Source: Aliidiomarina haloalkalitolerans (GTDB lineage: Bacteria > Pseudomonadota > Gammaproteobacteria > Enterobacterales > Alteromonadaceae). From it: a stretch of DNA of 64,000 bases. Position numbers and translations under genes: made by a program. The stretch lies in contig NZ_PIPI01000008.1 of the NCBI RefSeq assembly GCF_003987315.1, forward strand, positions 62,001 through 126,000, read 5' to 3'. The first letter of the stretch is position 1, and the number at the start of each line of letters is the position of its first letter. The notes under the pieces are model-generated. The model did not search any database and was not told the origin of the DNA. It saw only the letters and a list, made by a program, of their open reading frames with translations. Shown here one piece after another: positions 53,233 through 61,518 of the stretch.

Positions 53233-54288
53233 CTAGGTGTCGCAATAACCGGCGGGGAACAGGACGAGGTGATCGAGGTTGAGGCGCAGGCCGACGTCTT
53301 GGCCGACGGCGTATTCGTGGTGCGACGAGGCCATGCAGAGTACGTGGCTGCCGTCGCCGAGTTCGGCGGTGTATAAAAAGTGTGAGCCGCGAAAGCCACG
53401 CGCAACAATGCGGGCGCGACGTTCGGCGCTATCATCAATGACGATGTCGTCGGGACGAATCAGCACGTCCACCGCTTCGCCTTCGGCACCGCGCGGCACG
53501 TCGTCACCGACTAACAAACCGAGCGCAGTTTGCACTTTCAGGTCGTCGGTAATTTGCCCGTGCATCAACACGCCAACGCCGATGAAGTCTGCAACTAAAT
53601 GGTGCGACGGCTGGTGGTAAAGCCCATACGGCGTGTCCCACTGCAACAACCGGCCGTGGTACATCACCCCTGCTCGGTCCGCCAAGGCAAATGCTTCTTG
53701 CTGATCATGCGTCACTAGCAACGCAGTAATCCCTTCTTCTTTCAATAACTTACGAACTTCAGTTGCGAGCGACTCACGCAATTCAGCGTCTAAGCTACTG
53801 AATGGTTCGTCGAGCAACAACAAGCGCGGCTTCGGTGCCAACGCTCGCGCCAAGGCAATCCGCTGCTGCTGACCACCCGACAATTGATGCGGATAACGCG
53901 GCCCATAACCGGCCAAGCCGACATGCGACAAAAGCTGGTTCACCCGCTTGCGCTGTTCGTCTGTCGGTTGGTGGCGAATGCCAAACGCGACATTTTCGAA
54001 CACGGTCAGGTGAGGAAATAGCGCAAAATCCTGAAACACCATGCCAACGCCGCGCTTCTCCGGCGGCAGTTGCTGCGCAGGCGAGCTAACGAGTTGCCCG
54101 GCAAGTTCAATACGCCCCGCCGACACCGGCTCAAAGCCTGCAATGGCGCGCAGTAACGTGGTTTTACCGCAGCCGCTTGGGCCCAGCAAACAGCCGATTT
54201 CACCTTCTTTTAAGGAGAACGTCACGTTGTCGACAATCGTGTTGCGGCCGTATCCGACCTCGACGCCACTAAGCTTTAACAGGCTCAT
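53233..54288 (-). CDS. fbpC: Ferric iron ABC transporter ATP-binding protein
   Basis: A 351-residue ABC ATPase. Walker A GPSGCGKTTLL is near residue 37, Q-loop FQDFALFPHLTV, signature LSGGQQQRIALARAL, Walker B RLLLLDEPFSSLD and the H-loop LLVTHDQQEAFALAD. A C-terminal TOBE-like extension (about 240-351) is typical of FbpC/AfuC. Its start overlaps the permease 3' end by 20 bp. Together the three genes form a complete ferric importer. Array R10 follows its stop. Confidence 0.93.
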   Translation of the reverse strand: MSLLKLSGVEVGYGRNTIVDNVTFSLKEGEIGCLLGPSGCGKTTLLRAIAGFEPVSAGRIELAGQLVSSPAQQLPPEKRGVGMVFQDFALFPHLTVFENVAFGIRHQPTDEQRKRVNQLLSHVGLAGYGPRYPHQLSGGQQQRIALARALAPKPRLLLLDEPFSSLDAELRESLATEVRKLLKEEGITALLVTHDQQEAFALADRAGVMYHGRLLQWDTPYGLYHQPSHHLVADFIGVGVLMHGQITDDLKVQTALGLLVGDDVPRGAEGEAVDVLIRPDDIVIDDSAERRARIVARGFRGSHFLYTAELGDGSHVLCMASSHHEYAVGQDVGLRLNLDHLVLFPAGYCDT

Positions 54289-56041
54289 AAATCTCCCCCG
54301 GACGCGGATCGAGCGCCCGTGCTTCTTGCTGCTGCCGGCGATTCATCGCTCGGCTCAATAAAATCACTGGAATTAACCCGGCTAGCACGATCATCAAGGC
54401 GGCTGGCCCGGCGTCCGCTAACCGCTCGTCCCCTGCCATCTCGTAGGCGCGTACGGCTAACGTGTTGAAATTAAACGGTCTTAACACCAATGTTGCGGGT
54501 AATTCTTTCAATACGTCAACGAAAACCAAGATGCCTGCGGTGAGCAAACTGGTGCGTAATAATGGAAAATGGATGCGCGTTAAAACTTCTTTCGATTTCA
54601 GGCCGAGAATGCGTCCCGACTCGTCCATGGCGTGGCTGATTTGGCTTAATCCGCTGTCGACGGTTTGAATGGAGATCGACAAAAATCGCACTAAGTACGC
54701 GAATAATAAGGCAATTATTGTGCCTGATAGGAGCAGGCCTGGGTTCACGCCGAATACGCTTTCGCTGAAGCTGATAATGCGATGGTCGAGCCAGGTCAGT
54801 GGCACTAAGACGCCGACGGCGATGACCACGCCCGGAATGGCGTAGCCGAGTGACGCAAAGGCGACGCTGCCGCGGGTGATTTTAGCGATGGTAGCTCCGT
54901 TGCCAGCGATGGTCCGCTTGCCCGCGACGCGTTTGCCGTAGCACAGCCACAACGCAAAAATGACGGTAATAATGGCGGCCAAAGCGGCAAGTGTTAAGCT
55001 GTTGCCGATGAGGTTCCAGAAGTTCGGGTCGAGCCAAGTGTCGAGGCGGTCGTAGGACCAAACTAATAGTTGCAGCGCGGGTAGCAGGAAGCCGAAAAGC
55101 ACCGGTAAAAAGCACGCGGTGAAAGCGGCGAAGGCTTTGAAGCCTTTTAGTTTCATGGCGCGTGAGCCTTGCTGGGCGCGGCCTGCGTGGTGGTAGCGTG
55201 ACTGTTTTCGGGAGATTCGCTCGACCACCATCAAGATGACCACGGCGCTTAATAATAGGCTGGCGAGTTGCAGCGCGCCGACTTTGTCCGCCATTCCGTA
55301 CCAGGTCCGGAATATGCCGGTGGTGAAGGTGGTGACGCCGTAAAAGTGCACGGTGCCGTAGTCGGCGAGGGTTTCCATGAGCGCGAGGGTGACGCCGGTG
55401 GCGATCGCTGGGCGCGCCATGGGTAAGGCGACGCGGTAAAAACTGGCCCACGGTCCGAGCCCTAAAGTACGGCCGGCCTCAATAGCGGCGCGGCTTTGCT
55501 CGATGAAAGCGGCGCGGGTAATTAGGTAAACGTAGGGGAAAAGCACGAAGCCCATGACGAGGATGGCGCCGGTGAGCGAGCGAATTTCTGGGAAGAAATA
55601 GTCGCCGAGTTGCCAGCCGGTGATGGCGCGCAGGCCGCTTTGTACCGGGCCTTCGAAGCTGAGCATGCCGCTGTAGGTGTAGGCGGTGATGTAGGCCGGC
55701 ATGGCCAAGGGTAATAATAGTGCCCAGCGCAGCCATTTCACGCCGGGGAATTCGCAGGCGGTGGTTAGCCACGCTGCTGTGACGCCGATGACGAGGACGA
55801 GTAAGCCGACGCCGACCATGAGGATGGCGCTGTGGCGGACGTATTCGCCGATGACGTTGTCGAACAGGTGCGCAAGCGTCGCGCGTTGTTCTTCTCCAGC
55901 GAGGCCGATGAAAAAACTGACGCCGACAACAATGAGTGGCAAGCATATAATCAGCGCCACGATGGGCAATGACAATTGCTGCCACGTCGCCCAGAAGCCT
56001 TTGCGGGCGTTGATTAGCGAGTTGCGGAGCGCGTTAACCAT
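54269..56041 (-). CDS. fbpB: Ferric iron ABC transporter permease (fused, two halves)
   Basis: A 590-residue inner-membrane permease with about 12 transmembrane segments and two EAA loops: EAGRTLGLGPWASFYRVALP in the first half and DESGRILGLKSKEVLTRIHFP in the second, as in FbpB/AfuB-type proteins. It forms the channel with FbpC. Its start codon lies 14 bp after repeat array R11, with AGAGG as ribosome site just outside the array. An internal linker (QSRYHHAGRAQQGSRAMKLKG) joins the halves. Confidence 0.93.
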   Translation of the reverse strand: MVNALRNSLINARKGFWATWQQLSLPIVALIICLPLIVVGVSFFIGLAGEEQRATLAHLFDNVIGEYVRHSAILMVGVGLLVLVIGVTAAWLTTACEFPGVKWLRWALLLPLAMPAYITAYTYSGMLSFEGPVQSGLRAITGWQLGDYFFPEIRSLTGAILVMGFVLFPYVYLITRAAFIEQSRAAIEAGRTLGLGPWASFYRVALPMARPAIATGVTLALMETLADYGTVHFYGVTTFTTGIFRTWYGMADKVGALQLASLLLSAVVILMVVERISRKQSRYHHAGRAQQGSRAMKLKGFKAFAAFTACFLPVLFGFLLPALQLLVWSYDRLDTWLDPNFWNLIGNSLTLAALAAIITVIFALWLCYGKRVAGKRTIAGNGATIAKITRGSVAFASLGYAIPGVVIAVGVLVPLTWLDHRIISFSESVFGVNPGLLLSGTIIALLFAYLVRFLSISIQTVDSGLSQISHAMDESGRILGLKSKEVLTRIHFPLLRTSLLTAGILVFVDVLKELPATLVLRPFNFNTLAVRAYEMAGDERLADAGPAALMIVLAGLIPVILLSRAMNRRQQQEARALDPRPGEIYEPVKA

Positions 56042-56055
56042 TTGCCTCTTTCCGC

Positions 56056-56148
56056 ATTGCGGACCGTAGCTGGAATGGCATTGCGGACCGGGGCTGGAAT
56101 GGCATTGCGAACCGGGGCTGGAATGCGATTCCAGCTACGGTCCCTAAT
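56056..56148. repeat. Modular repeat locus R11 (4 units inside the fbp operon)
   Basis: Units at 56056 and 56080, 56104 (reverse) and 56128 (forward), 24-bp period, linkers ggc, ggc, gcg. The last two form a long hairpin in the mRNA between fbpA and fbpB. Confidence 0.93.
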
Positions 56149-56170
56149 CCGGTATGTGCTGCGCGGTGGA

Positions 56171-57208
56171 TTAGCGCCATCCTGCACGATCCATCAGGCG
56201 TACCGCCGTTGCATTGTTTTCACCCAGCACCGACATCGAAATGTCGTCAGCCTTAAACTCGCCCCAGCTCTGCAGCGTTTCGCTCCACTCTGCTTCCGGG
56301 TTCACCGGGTACTCCGAGTTCGCATTTGCATACCAAGTCTGTGCTTGGCGCGAAGCAAGGAAGTCCATGAGTTTCTTAGCATTTTCTTCGTTGCGAGCGT
56401 GCTTAATCAGGCCAATACCCGACACATTCACGTGCACGCCGTAACTGTCTTGCGCCGGCCAAGCGATAGCAACTTTGCTCACCGTGTCGCGGTTGGTAGC
56501 GCTGTCGCTATTCACCATTCCGCCAAAATAGTAAGTGTTTGCTATCGCGATATCACACACGCCAGAAGCAACTGCATGAATCTGGTCGCGGTCACCACCA
56601 ACTGGGCTACGCGCAAAATTGGCCACTAAACCACGCGCCCACTCTTCCGTTGCCGCTTCGCCGTGATGATCAATCAGCGCCGCAACCATGGACTGGTTAT
56701 AGATGTTGTCCGACGAGCGCACGCAAATGCGACCGCGCCATTTTTCGTTGGCAAGGTCCATGTAATCGGTAATTTCACTTGGGTCGACGCGGTCAATCGC
56801 GTAGAAAATCGGACGCGCCCGCATACTCAGGCCATACCAATGATTTTCTTGATCTTTTAAATGCTCGGGGATTTTTTCGCTAAGTGCTTGTGTGGTCACC
56901 GGCTGGAATAAATCAGCTTGCTTCGCACGATGCAATGCACCCGCATCAACAGTAAGGAAAAGGTCCGCCGGCGTATTTTGGCCTTCGCTTTGCAAGCGCG
57001 ATAACAGCCCATCGCCCGAGCCCGTCAGCAAGTTCACTCGAATACCGGTTTCCGCAGTAAATTCGTCGAGCAGCGGTTTAATTAAACCTTCGTTGCGCGA
57101 AGAATACAGGTTGACCTGATCATCACTACCACCACTACAAGCCGTAATCGCCGTTGCTGCAACCGTCGCGGTCAGCGCCGTCACTAGAATTTTTAGACCT
57201 CGAGACAT
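56171..57208 (-). CDS. fbpA: Ferric iron ABC transporter substrate-binding protein
   Basis: A 345-residue periplasmic iron-binding protein of the FbpA/FutA type. The signal ends with the lipobox-like ITACSGG, so it may be lipid-anchored. Mature motifs are VNLYSSRNEGLIKPLLDEF, RLQSEGQNTPADLFLTVDAG, and the iron-binding Tyr pair region AIANTYYFGGMV. ATG 57208 has GAGGAGG eight bases upstream; the longer frame runs through the promoter. A near-consensus Fur box overlaps the -35, so expression should rise on iron starvation. Confidence 0.94.
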   Translation of the reverse strand: MSRGLKILVTALTATVAATAITACSGGSDDQVNLYSSRNEGLIKPLLDEFTAETGIRVNLLTGSGDGLLSRLQSEGQNTPADLFLTVDAGALHRAKQADLFQPVTTQALSEKIPEHLKDQENHWYGLSMRARPIFYAIDRVDPSEITDYMDLANEKWRGRICVRSSDNIYNQSMVAALIDHHGEAATEEWARGLVANFARSPVGGDRDQIHAVASGVCDIAIANTYYFGGMVNSDSATNRDTVSKVAIAWPAQDSYGVHVNVSGIGLIKHARNEENAKKLMDFLASRQAQTWYANANSEYPVNPEAEWSETLQSWGEFKADDISMSVLGENNATAVRLMDRAGWR

Positions 57209-57238
57209 CTTCGTACCTCCTCGTTTTTGAGGGTTCCT

Positions 57239-57276
57239 AGTGTACGAAAACTTAACGCAAATGACAATAGTTATCA
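57239..57276 (-). promoter_or_regulatory. Fur-controlled promoter of fbpABC
   Basis: On the minus strand, -35 TTGTCA, 17-bp spacer, -10 TACACT (57239-57244). The Fur box TGATAAC-T-ATTGTCA (57262-57276) matches 12 of 14 positions of the 7-1-7 consensus and overlaps the -35. Confidence 0.85.
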
Positions 57277-57302
57277 TTTACTTTACGGAGTACCTCTAAT
57301 TG

Positions 57303-57371
57303 ATTAGGGACCGGGGCTGGAATGGCATTAGGGACCGGGGCTGGAATCGCATTGCGGACCGTAGCTGGAAC
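57303..57371. repeat. Modular repeat locus R12 (3 reverse units)
   Basis: Units at 57303, 57327 and 57351, two GGGG type then one GTAG type. The third unit overlaps the first base of the phosphodiesterase-like stop codon. Confidence 0.93.
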
Positions 57372-58123
57372 TACAACACCTTGTATTTCTTAGATAACTG
57401 CGGACGTAGTTCGGCTGCACAAGAAGGCTTAAGGTGGCTAATCCAGACCTCTTTCGGGGCTCGAGATAAATTACTCAGCGTATTATCTACCATTTGCGGC
57501 GTCATATGTTTCGTTTGCACCGCAAGCTCATGCTTATCATCAGTGAACGAACACTCGATCATAAGCACATCGATTTCACCGAGCTTATTCAACTCACGGT
57601 CAAGTAAATCACCGGCTGTGGTGTCAGACGTGAACACAAAATGACTGCTGTCATCGCGCACCGAAACCCCAACAGTCGGCACCGTATGGTCTACCGGAAA
57701 CAACGTCAGCATTCCAGCCCCGGTCCCGAATGGCATTAGGGACCGTAGCTGGAATGAATCACCAGGTGCGGTTTCGATAAATTTCACAATTGGGCTCTGG
57801 GCTGTAGGTACTTTGCGAAAGTCAGGCCAAATTTCATTATTGAAAATATGCGTGGTGAGCTTCTCAATCGTGTGCGCCTGTGCGTACACCTTTACCTGGT
57901 GGTCGACCTTCTCAAACATATTGCTGAGAAACATCGGTAAAGCCGCAATGTGATCCATGTGCGAGTGCGTCAAAAAAATGTGCTCAATTTTGCGCATCTC
58001 ATCGATGCTCAGCGCGCTCAATCCGGTGCCGGCATCAATAAGGATATTCTCTCCTACTCGAATGCAAGTGCTGCCGCCGGCGGAATCGAGTCCGCCCGAG
58101 CAACCAAGAACGCGAATTGCCAT
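57371..58123 (-). CDS. MBL-fold cyclic-nucleotide phosphodiesterase-like protein with in-frame repeat insertion
   Basis: A 250-residue protein of the class II 3',5'-cyclic nucleotide phosphodiesterase-like MBL group. IRVLGCSGGLDSAGGSTC starts it, THSHMDHIAALPMFL is the metal site, and the later metal blocks are VDHTVPTVGV, FTSDTTAGD and ISHLKPS. Between ETAPGDSF and LTLFPVDHTVP, 15 residues (from repeat R13) are inserted in frame, ending FGTGAGM. Without them the length is close to 235. The insertion lies in the strand leading to the metal-binding VDHT; activity may or may not survive. It ends in R12 and follows the DUF3429 gene by three bases. Confidence 0.85.
   Translation of the reverse strand: MAIRVLGCSGGLDSAGGSTCIRVGENILIDAGTGLSALSIDEMRKIEHIFLTHSHMDHIAALPMFLSNMFEKVDHQVKVYAQAHTIEKLTTHIFNNEIWPDFRKVPTAQSPIVKFIETAPGDSFQLRSLMPFGTGAGMLTLFPVDHTVPTVGVSVRDDSSHFVFTSDTTAGDLLDRELNKLGEIDVLMIECSFTDDKHELAVQTKHMTPQMVDNTLSNLSRAPKEVWISHLKPSCAAELRPQLSKKYKVL
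57711..57755. repeat. Modular repeat pair R13 inside a coding gene
   Basis: Forward unit 57711-57731 (CCCC type) and reverse unit 57735-57755 (GTAG type), linker ggc. The 45-bp insert keeps the reading frame of the phosphodiesterase-like gene. Confidence 0.95.
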
Positions 58124-58126
58124 GAC

Positions 58127-58567
58127 TTACCCTACTCTCAACTCAGTCGCGAGCGTGATGAACCATAAAAAATGGCTTCCGGCGACGACGAATGTGACCG
58201 GTTGGCGGATTTGTTCGTACCATTTTTCGTTGACGCGGCGGATGTCGTAGCGCAACCAAATTAAATAGATGAATCCGAGTGCCGCGATTGCCCACAGCAC
58301 TGGCAAAAACGCGACCGCTCCCCACGCTGCAAGGCTTGGGAACATGCAGATTATTAGCGAGCCTTGCGGGTTCTCGAGGCGGCCCGCCATGACTAAGCCC
58401 CAATGGATGCCGCCAAGGAACGACAGAATCACAGCACTATATATAAGGAAGGCGTGCGCGAGTTGGTCCTGCCAAACACCGATTGCCCCTAAAATGGCGC
58501 TGCCCAAAAACGGTACAATGCCCGCCCATGTTAAGCGGTTCGCTGTCACTATCGTTGCTTCATTCAT
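58127..58567 (-). CDS. DUF3429 family membrane protein
   Basis: A 146-residue protein with four to five transmembrane helices and the family block AVILSFLGGIHWGLVMAG. DUF3429 proteins are widespread in proteobacteria and have no assigned function. Its stop lies three bases before the phosphodiesterase-like start, so the two are co-transcribed. Array R14 ends 17 bp upstream of its start codon, which places the promoter in or beyond the array, or makes it part of a longer transcript from the cation exchanger gene. Confidence 0.87.
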   Translation of the reverse strand: MNEATIVTANRLTWAGIVPFLGSAILGAIGVWQDQLAHAFLIYSAVILSFLGGIHWGLVMAGRLENPQGSLIICMFPSLAAWGAVAFLPVLWAIAALGFIYLIWLRYDIRRVNEKWYEQIRQPVTFVVAGSHFLWFITLATELRVG

Positions 58568-58584
58568 ATCTCTGCTCTTTCCTC

Positions 58585-58749
58585 ATTCCAGCTACGGGCT
58601 CTAATGCCATTCCAGTCCCGGTCCCTAACGCCATTCCAGCCCCGGTCCCTAATGCCATTCCAGCCCCGGTCCCTAACGCCGTTCCAGCCCCGGTCCCTAA
58701 CGCCATTCCAGCCCCGGTCCCTAACGTCATTCCAGCCCCGGTCCCTAAC
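58585..58749. repeat. Modular repeat locus R14 (7 forward units, longest array)
   Basis: Units start at 58585, 58609, 58633, 58657, 58681, 58705 and 58729, exact 24-bp period. The first is CTAC type with variable block GCTCT; the rest are CCCC type. Linkers are gcc with one gtc. GGGCGCGCGC follows directly. Both strands are open through the whole array. Confidence 0.95.
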
Positions 58750-58770
58750 GGGCGCGCGCAATGCGCGCAA

Positions 58771-59736
58771 TTAACCAGCTATGATCCACGCTAGGTAACC
58801 TACATAGGCGACGACGAAAAAGCCACCTTCGAGGCGATTAATCCGCCCTGGCCGGCGAGCCTTTTTGACGCGGAAGGCAAACAGCAAAATACATAAAGTC
58901 ATTAACGCCATTACCGCGTAGTCGCGAGTTAACACGGCCGCTTCAAGCTCGAACGGTTGAATCGCACCGGCAATTCCCACTACGGCCAAGGTATTAAATA
59001 AGTTCGATCCGATGACATTACCCAACGCCAAGTCGTGCTCATTTTTGCGAATTGCTGCGATGGCGCTCGCCAACTCCGGCAGAGACGTGCCGATGGCAAC
59101 AATGGTCAGGCCGATAACCAGGTCACTCACCCCGAATGCTTCGGCAATTTCGACCGCGCCCCACACCAAAACGCGCGAGCTTAAAATCAGCAGAACCAAG
59201 CCGATCACCAACCAAATCAAGGCTTTCTTTAATGGCATCGGGTGGCTGTCAATTTCTGCTTCGGTTTCTAATCCTAGCGCGTCTTCGCCATTCAAACCCT
59301 GTTTGATCGACCAACCCATAACCGCGAAAAATAACACCAACAAAATCCAAGCGTCACGCGCACTGATGTTGCCGTCAAAAATCAACCACCCAGCCAACAC
59401 AGTTACACCGATTAAAACCGGCATTTCTCGGCGCAATACATTCGACTGCACGGTTATCGGTGCGATTAATGCGGTAATACCGAGCACCATGCCGATGTTG
59501 GCGGTGTTCGAGCCGAACGCGTTTCCAAGCGCAAGGCCCGGGTTTCCGCCGACGGCAGCGAAAGCCGACACCACCATTTCTGGCGCTGAAGTACCGAAAC
59601 CGATGATGAGCATACCGATTAAAAGTGGCGACATGCCTAAATGTCGAGCGGTCGCGGCTGCGCCATCGATAAATCGGTCAGCGGACCAAATTAGCAAAAC
59701 CAGACCAAAAATGACTGCAACTGCTGCTAAAAGCAT
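58771..59736 (-). CDS. Sodium/calcium exchanger family protein (CaCA, YrbG-like)
   Basis: A 321-residue, ten-helix cation antiporter. The two inverted alpha repeats are present: GFGTSAPEMVVSAFAA with GNAFGSNTANIG, and AIGTSLPELASAIAA with GNVIGSNLFNTL, each with the conserved acidic residue. It probably exports Ca2+ (or another divalent cation) for Na+ or H+. It lies 16 bp after the Na/Pi cotransporter gene, so the pair is likely one unit. Confidence 0.93.
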   Translation of the reverse strand: MLLAAVAVIFGLVLLIWSADRFIDGAAATARHLGMSPLLIGMLIIGFGTSAPEMVVSAFAAVGGNPGLALGNAFGSNTANIGMVLGITALIAPITVQSNVLRREMPVLIGVTVLAGWLIFDGNISARDAWILLVLFFAVMGWSIKQGLNGEDALGLETEAEIDSHPMPLKKALIWLVIGLVLLILSSRVLVWGAVEIAEAFGVSDLVIGLTIVAIGTSLPELASAIAAIRKNEHDLALGNVIGSNLFNTLAVVGIAGAIQPFELEAAVLTRDYAVMALMTLCILLFAFRVKKARRPGRINRLEGGFFVVAYVGYLAWIIAG

Positions 59737-59752
59737 CGATATTCCTCGTTAT

Positions 59753-61327
59753 TTAATCTATCTCGTTGGTTGGATAAATTGTTGCGGCAACGTGCACGAT
59801 TCGCTTCGCGCAGTCTTCGAACAAACTAATAATGTGCAGGTAACTCGTCACTAAAGGCGCAGCCTTTTGATTGTCACGAACTTCATTCAAAAGCTCTGCA
59901 CGCCTTGCGCGACGGGCACTACGTATCGTTTCTAAGTGTGCCGCCCGCTCTTCTATACTCATGGCTTTTAAGTCACCCGTGCGGAGCAACTTCAGTAACG
60001 CCTCACGCAGCTCATCCGAAAATGCCTTTTCGATGTCATTACGCGGTAAGTTCGCCAAAATATGGAACGTTTCCCGTAGTTCGAGGCATTCTTCACGCGC
60101 CCAACTTAGATTCAGAAATTGCTCGGCAGAATCATCCAGTGGAGCCTTGGTTGCGAGTCGATTGCCAAAATCTTGGATAGTCTCAAGCAACGCTTTGGTG
60201 TCCATTTCCTCTTCGGGTTTGGGTGCGTCCGGGTCTAAAACGGTACGCCCTCGCAATAGTAACTGTTTGAAAACTCGCTTAATTTCGGAGTGCATCGCCG
60301 CTACACCCATGCTCGGAATCCCAACGACGGTGTCATCGAGGTAGCGCGGTTTAACCGAGGTTAATTCTGGTTGTTTAATCCAACGTTCGACGCGACGCAG
60401 GATTTTATCCGCCAAAAACCACATAAGTACAAGGCCGAGCAAGTTGAATAAAGTGTGATAAAGGGCCAGCCCAGTTGAAATGTTCTGCCGCCCGTCGCCT
60501 CCCGACAACCACTCAGCGACCCACCACATTGGCGCGAGCAAAATCAGCGCAATTACTGCGGTGAAAACTTTTTCGGTGACGTGCACGAGTGCGAGCCGCC
60601 GCGCGTTCGTAGTCGCGCCAATCGTCGCCAATAAGCTTGTGGCCGTGGTGCCGATGTTCGCGCCTATCACCAGCGCCGCGCCAAGCAACGGAGTCAAAAC
60701 GCCGGTTACCGATGCGGTCAAAATGATTGCGATGGCGGCTGAGGACGACTGAATTAATGCAGTTAATAGCGCACCGATGAGCACGCCGAGCACAATGCCA
60801 AACACGCCGGTGGCGCCAAGTTGTTCGATAGGAATCCAGTCGGCAACGTCGACAAAGGCGTCGCGCAGCAATCCGAGGCCGAGGAATAACACGCCAAAAC
60901 CGGTGAAAGTCATGCCTAAATGTGCGGCTCGACTGTCTTTGAAGATGAGTTTCATGAACATGCCGATGCCGATGAGCGGCAAGGCGATAAGTTCGACGCG
61001 GATTTTTAGACCGACCAACGCGACTATCCACGCGGTCATGGTGGTGCCGAGGTTACTACCGAACACGACCCACGCGGCCTGGCGTAATTTCAGCATGCCG
61101 GCGTTTGTGAAACCGAGGGTTGCGACGATCACCGCGCTACTACTTTGCACCAGTGCTGTGATGCTAAAGCCTGTAAACGCAGCTTTTAAGCGGGTTTGAG
61201 TGGAGCGTTCAAGAAATGTCGCAAGAGAATTACCAGCAGCTGCTTTCAGGCCGTCGGTCATCATGGCCATGCCTAACAGCAATAGCCCGAGGCCGCCCAA
61301 CGTCATCGTTACCGTAGTCCACGCCAT
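59753..61327 (-). CDS. Na/Pi cotransporter family protein (YjbB/NptA-like)
   Basis: A 524-residue membrane protein. Two QSSSA repeats (ALVQSSSAVIVATLGF and ALIQSSSAAIAIILTA) mark the inverted transport halves of the Na+/phosphate cotransporter family. GLLLLGMAMMTDGLKAAAG is the N-terminal block. Residues about 340-520 form a cytosolic PhoU-like helical domain (FKQLLLRG, ARRARRAELLNEVRDNQ). Relatives such as YjbB export phosphate. Co-transcription with the CaCA exchanger is likely. Array R15 lies upstream. Confidence 0.93.
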   Translation of the reverse strand: MAWTTVTMTLGGLGLLLLGMAMMTDGLKAAAGNSLATFLERSTQTRLKAAFTGFSITALVQSSSAVIVATLGFTNAGMLKLRQAAWVVFGSNLGTTMTAWIVALVGLKIRVELIALPLIGIGMFMKLIFKDSRAAHLGMTFTGFGVLFLGLGLLRDAFVDVADWIPIEQLGATGVFGIVLGVLIGALLTALIQSSSAAIAIILTASVTGVLTPLLGAALVIGANIGTTATSLLATIGATTNARRLALVHVTEKVFTAVIALILLAPMWWVAEWLSGGDGRQNISTGLALYHTLFNLLGLVLMWFLADKILRRVERWIKQPELTSVKPRYLDDTVVGIPSMGVAAMHSEIKRVFKQLLLRGRTVLDPDAPKPEEEMDTKALLETIQDFGNRLATKAPLDDSAEQFLNLSWAREECLELRETFHILANLPRNDIEKAFSDELREALLKLLRTGDLKAMSIEERAAHLETIRSARRARRAELLNEVRDNQKAAPLVTSYLHIISLFEDCAKRIVHVAATIYPTNEID

Positions 61328-61392
61328 CCGTTTCCCCTTCTACACCGTTCCTCGCCATAGAATAACTTGTTTCTTACTTGCTGGTAAGCCCC

Positions 61393-61509
61393 ATTCCGGA
61401 CCGGGGCTGGAATGCGATTAGGGACCGGGGCTGGAATGGCGTTCGGGACCGGGGCTGGAATGCGATTAGGGACCGGGGCTGGAATGGCGTTCGGGACCGG
61501 GGCTGGAAC
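61393..61509. repeat. Modular repeat locus R15 (5 reverse units)
   Basis: Units start at 61393, 61417, 61441, 61465 and 61489, all GGGG type, exact 24-bp period, linkers alternating gcg and ggc. Units alternate ATTAGGG and GTTCGGG, consistent with duplication of a 48-bp pair. It ends 9 bp from the GDT1-family stop. Confidence 0.95.
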
Positions 61510-61518
61510 GAGCCAGCG

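Noticed and set aside
53035-53376. Open frames with RSWNGIVA and IPATGYNA repeats
   Set aside because: They are translations of array R10 in both directions running into the fbpC gene.
55479-55985. 168-codon His/Arg-rich frame inside the permease gene
   Set aside because: Composition typical of an out-of-frame reading of a GC-rich membrane-protein gene.
58585-58749. CRISPR array
   Set aside because: The interval is 24 bp with only a 3-bp linker, so there are no spacers; no cas genes.
58483-58794. 103-codon open frame with PAPVPNAI repeats (plus strand), and its mirror at 58564-58770
   Set aside because: Created by the 24-bp array R14, which is open on both strands; no ribosome site or unique sequence.
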